Source of the DNA: an uncultured bacterium
GTDB taxonomy: Bacteria; CALINM01
Assembly: GCA_938045315.1 (NCBI GenBank)
Contig: CALINM010000199.1
Location: forward strand, 1-16,565
DNA length: 16,565 nucleotides
Reading direction: 5' to 3'
Shown here: piece by piece, positions 14,722-16,565 of the stretch
Layout: each line of letters opens with the position of its first letter
Numbering within the stretch: the stretch's first letter is position 1
Translations under genes and position numbers: made by a program
Notes under the pieces: generated by a model
What the model saw: only the letters and a program-made list of their open reading frames with translations
What the model was told of the DNA's origin: nothing
The model's database searches: none

Positions 14722-16110
14722 ATGTTGAATAGCAAAACTTCGATTATAATCCTTGCTGCTGGAAAGGGAACCAGAATGGTATCAGACTTTCCAAAGGTGC
14801 TACATCCCATTTTAGGTAAACCTATGATTTACTATGTAATTGATGCAGCTCTAAATTTAAAACCATTACAAATAATTCCCGTGGTCTCATATAAAAAAGA
14901 AGAAGTCGAAAAGTTTTTAATTGATAATTTTGGTTATATTTTTGACTTTGCTCATCAAAGAGAACCAGAAGGCACTGCTGATGCGGTAAAAGCAGCCATC
15001 AAGCATATAAATAGAAGTGCAGAAAAAATTCTTATACTTTCTGGGGATGTACCATTAATACGGACAGAACTTTTAAGTAAAATACTTGAAGAACATAAAG
15101 GAGAAATAACACTTGTAACAACCGAAGTAGAAAATCCAATTGGGTATGGAAGGATCATAAGAAATGAAAAAAACAAGGTGATAAAAATAGTGGAAGAAAA
15201 AATAGCGAACGATCATGAAAAGGCTATAAGGGAAATAAACACTGGAATTTACTGCTTTTCAAGGAATTTTCTTGAAGAATACATATATAGAATTGAGAAA
15301 AATAAACAATCAAAAGAGTATTATCTAACTGACATTGTATCATTAGCAGTGAATGCTAATATTGAAATAAATACGATAAAAATACAGGATGCAGATTTCC
15401 TTTTGGGCATTAATAATAGAGTTGAATTATACAACGCATCTTTGAGATTAAAGAAAAATATTATAGAAAATTTAATGTTATCAGGTGTAACCTTCATCGA
15501 CCCTTTCAGTGTTTATATTGAAACTACTGTTCAAATTGGCAAGGATTCTGTTATTCATCCCCATGTATATATATCGGGCAACACTAAAATTGGTGAAAAA
15601 ACAATTATTGAGCAGGGTGTAGTTATTAAAGACAGCTTGATTGGCGACAATGTAAATATAAAGCCGTATACTGTAATAGAACAATCAGAAATACGAGATC
15701 AAGCTATCATAGGCCCCTTTGCCCATTTAAGACCAGAAAGCATAATTTACAGTAAAGCAAAAATTGGTAACTTTGTGGAAATAAAAAAATCTACCATTAA
15801 ATCAGGAGCTAAAGCAAACCATTTAGCCTATATTGGAGATGCCCTTGTTGAGGAAAACGTTAATATAGGAGCTGGCGCAATAACATGCAACTACGATGGT
15901 GAAAAAAAACATTTTACTCATATTAAGAAGAACGCATTTATTGGTACAAATACCTCATTGGTTGCACCTGTTGTCATAGGGGAAAATGCAATTACTGGAG
16001 CTGGTTCTGTTATAACTAAGGATATCCCCGATGGAGCACTGGGCGTTGAAAGAGCGGATTTAAAAATAATACCTAACTGGCATAAAATAAAAAAGAGAAT
16101 AAAAAAATAA
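14722..16110 (+). CDS. glmU: Bifunctional UDP-N-acetylglucosamine pyrophosphorylase / glucosamine-1-phosphate N-acetyltransferase (GlmU)
   Basis: GlmU acetylates glucosamine-1-phosphate and then joins it to UTP, giving UDP-GlcNAc for peptidoglycan and lipopolysaccharide. The 462 residues are full length. The N-terminal uridyltransferase domain shows LAAGKGTRM (11-19), the lysine in FPKVLHPI (Lys25), GTADAV (84-89) and SGDVPLI (107-113). The C-terminal left-handed beta-helix carries hexapeptide repeats from about 255. The acetyltransferase site is GPFAHLRP (331-338), FVEIKKS (351-357), NHLAYIGDA (366-374, catalytic-type His367) and GAGAITCNYDG (383-393). A GGAG site overlaps the trmI stop. Placing it before glmS brings consecutive pathway steps together. 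Confidence 0.97.
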   Translation: MLNSKTSIIILAAGKGTRMVSDFPKVLHPILGKPMIYYVIDAALNLKPLQIIPVVSYKKEEVEKFLIDNFGYIFDFAHQREPEGTADAVKAAIKHINRSAEKILILSGDVPLIRTELLSKILEEHKGEITLVTTEVENPIGYGRIIRNEKNKVIKIVEEKIANDHEKAIREINTGIYCFSRNFLEEYIYRIEKNKQSKEYYLTDIVSLAVNANIEINTIKIQDADFLLGINNRVELYNASLRLKKNIIENLMLSGVTFIDPFSVYIETTVQIGKDSVIHPHVYISGNTKIGEKTIIEQGVVIKDSLIGDNVNIKPYTVIEQSEIRDQAIIGPFAHLRPESIIYSKAKIGNFVEIKKSTIKSGAKANHLAYIGDALVEENVNIGAGAITCNYDGEKKHFTHIKKNAFIGTNTSLVAPVVIGENAITGAGSVITKDIPDGALGVERADLKIIPNWHKIKKRIKK

Positions 16111-16145
16111 AACAGGGAATTAGCCAGAGCCAAAAGACTTATTTT

Positions 16146-16172
16146 TTGACATTAGTGTGAACTAAATAGCAT
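16146..16172 (+). promoter_or_regulatory. Weak candidate promoter ahead of glmS
   Basis: A perfect TTGACA (16146-16151) is followed after a short 15-nt spacer by TAGCAT (16167-16172). The spacer contains a 5-bp inverted repeat TTAGT-GTGA-ACTAA (16152-16165), a possible operator. The -10 is poor and the spacing suboptimal, so glmS may simply be read through from glmU. At 77 nt the gap is too short for a glmS ribozyme. Confidence 0.25.
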
Positions 16173-16187
16173 TACAAAGGAGTAAAT

Positions 16188-16565
16188 ATGTGTGGCATTG
16201 TGGGTTATACAGGAAATAAAAGCGCCGTTCCAATAATTACTGAAGGTCTAAAAAGGCTTGAGTATAGAGGGTATGATTCTTCTGGTATTGCAACCCAGGA
16301 AAAGGAAGGTATTAAAATAATCCGTGCTGTTGGTAAGTTGAGTAATCTTATAGAAAAGTTATCACATACTAAACTATTTGGTACAACTGGTATTGGACAT
16401 ACAAGATGGGCTACCCATGGTAAACCCTCTGAAGTAAATGCCCATCCCCATAGAGCAGAAAAATTTGTAGTCGTTCACAATGGAATTATAGAAAACTATT
16501 TACAACTAAAAAGTAAATTAATAAAAAAGGGTTGTAAGTTTGAATCTGATACTGATACAGAAGTT
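16188..16565 (+). CDS. glmS: Glutamine-fructose-6-phosphate aminotransferase (GlmS), N-terminal part
   Basis: GlmS makes glucosamine-6-phosphate from fructose-6-phosphate and glutamine, the first committed step toward UDP-GlcNAc. Only the first 126 residues of an expected 600 or so are in the window. They hold the class II glutamine amidotransferase domain: Cys2 (MCGIVGYTG), exposed after Met removal as the nucleophile; [13 protein letters not shown] (23-35); [15 protein letters not shown]; and SDTDTE near the cut. A clear AAAGGAG (16177-16182 region) lies 5-6 nt before the ATG. It follows glmU after 77 nt on the same strand. The isomerase domains are outside the window, so their integrity is unknown. 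Confidence 0.96.
   Translation, partial: MCGIVGYTGNKSAVPIITEGLKRLEYRGYDSSGIATQEKEGIKIIRAVGKLSNLIEKLSHTKLFGTTGIGHTRWATHGKPSEVNAHPHRAEKFVVVHNGIIENYLQLKSKLIKKGCKFESDTDTEV

Noticed and set aside
16111-16187. glmS ribozyme or riboswitch upstream of glmS
   Set aside because: Only 77 nt are available and no ribozyme core is visible; the element is also largely restricted to Gram-positive groups.
1-16565. tRNA genes, CRISPR arrays, insertion sequences or phage genes
   Set aside because: No tRNA-like T-loop/acceptor pattern, regularly spaced repeat, transposase or terminal inverted repeat was seen by eye on either strand.

Overview
The window is AT-rich, densely packed bacterial chromosome. It holds two back-to-back blocks of energy-conservation genes, then a redox-sensor and amino-sugar cluster. 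A Gram-negative, probably anaerobic or microaerophilic respiring bacterium fits best: it has a quinone-type complex I without the NADH module, an ATP synthase c subunit with a signal-peptide-like leader, a multihaem cytochrome c remnant, and a TrmI-type tRNA m1A58 methyltransferase, which is frequent in thermophiles. Low GC plus this gene mix recalls Deferribacteres (Deferribacter/Calditerrivibrio-like), but that placement is inference.

Region 1 (1-9308, minus strand) is a tight nuoABCDHIJKLMN operon, read right to left; only the last roughly 40 codons of nuoN fall outside the window. Genes abut or overlap by a few bases, usually with clear Shine-Dalgarno sequences, and nuoA, nuoH, nuoM and nuoN start with GTG or TTG. 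nuoD is followed directly by nuoH, so nuoE, nuoF and nuoG are absent here. The encoded machine is the 11-subunit membrane arm plus connecting module, with no visible NADH-oxidising unit.

Region 2 (9309-9488) is a divergent control region. It has a good promoter facing each way and a symmetrical A-tract/T-tract element between them.

Region 3 (9489-12501, plus strand) is hemL followed by atpZ, atpI, atpB and atpE. The first four genes overlap and are probably translationally coupled; a long hairpin follows atpE. Only the Fo subunits a and c are here, so the remaining ATP synthase genes must lie elsewhere. Subunit c carries most of a sodium-binding signature.

Region 4 (12509-13220) is a decayed multihaem cytochrome c gene with two in-frame stops and one homopolymer frameshift.

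Region 5 (13234-16565, plus strand) is rex, trmI, glmU and the start of glmS. Rex senses the NADH/NAD+ ratio and appears to be made from a nearly leaderless message. GlmU and GlmS supply UDP-N-acetylglucosamine for the cell envelope. Complex I would build the ion gradient, ATP synthase would use it, HemL feeds haem synthesis for cytochromes, and Rex may tie expression to redox state.

Most of the content is conventional. The features most worth checking are the isoleucine at the conserved TM7 lysine position of NuoM, the missing electron-input module, the Na+-type residues of AtpE, and the dying cytochrome gene.
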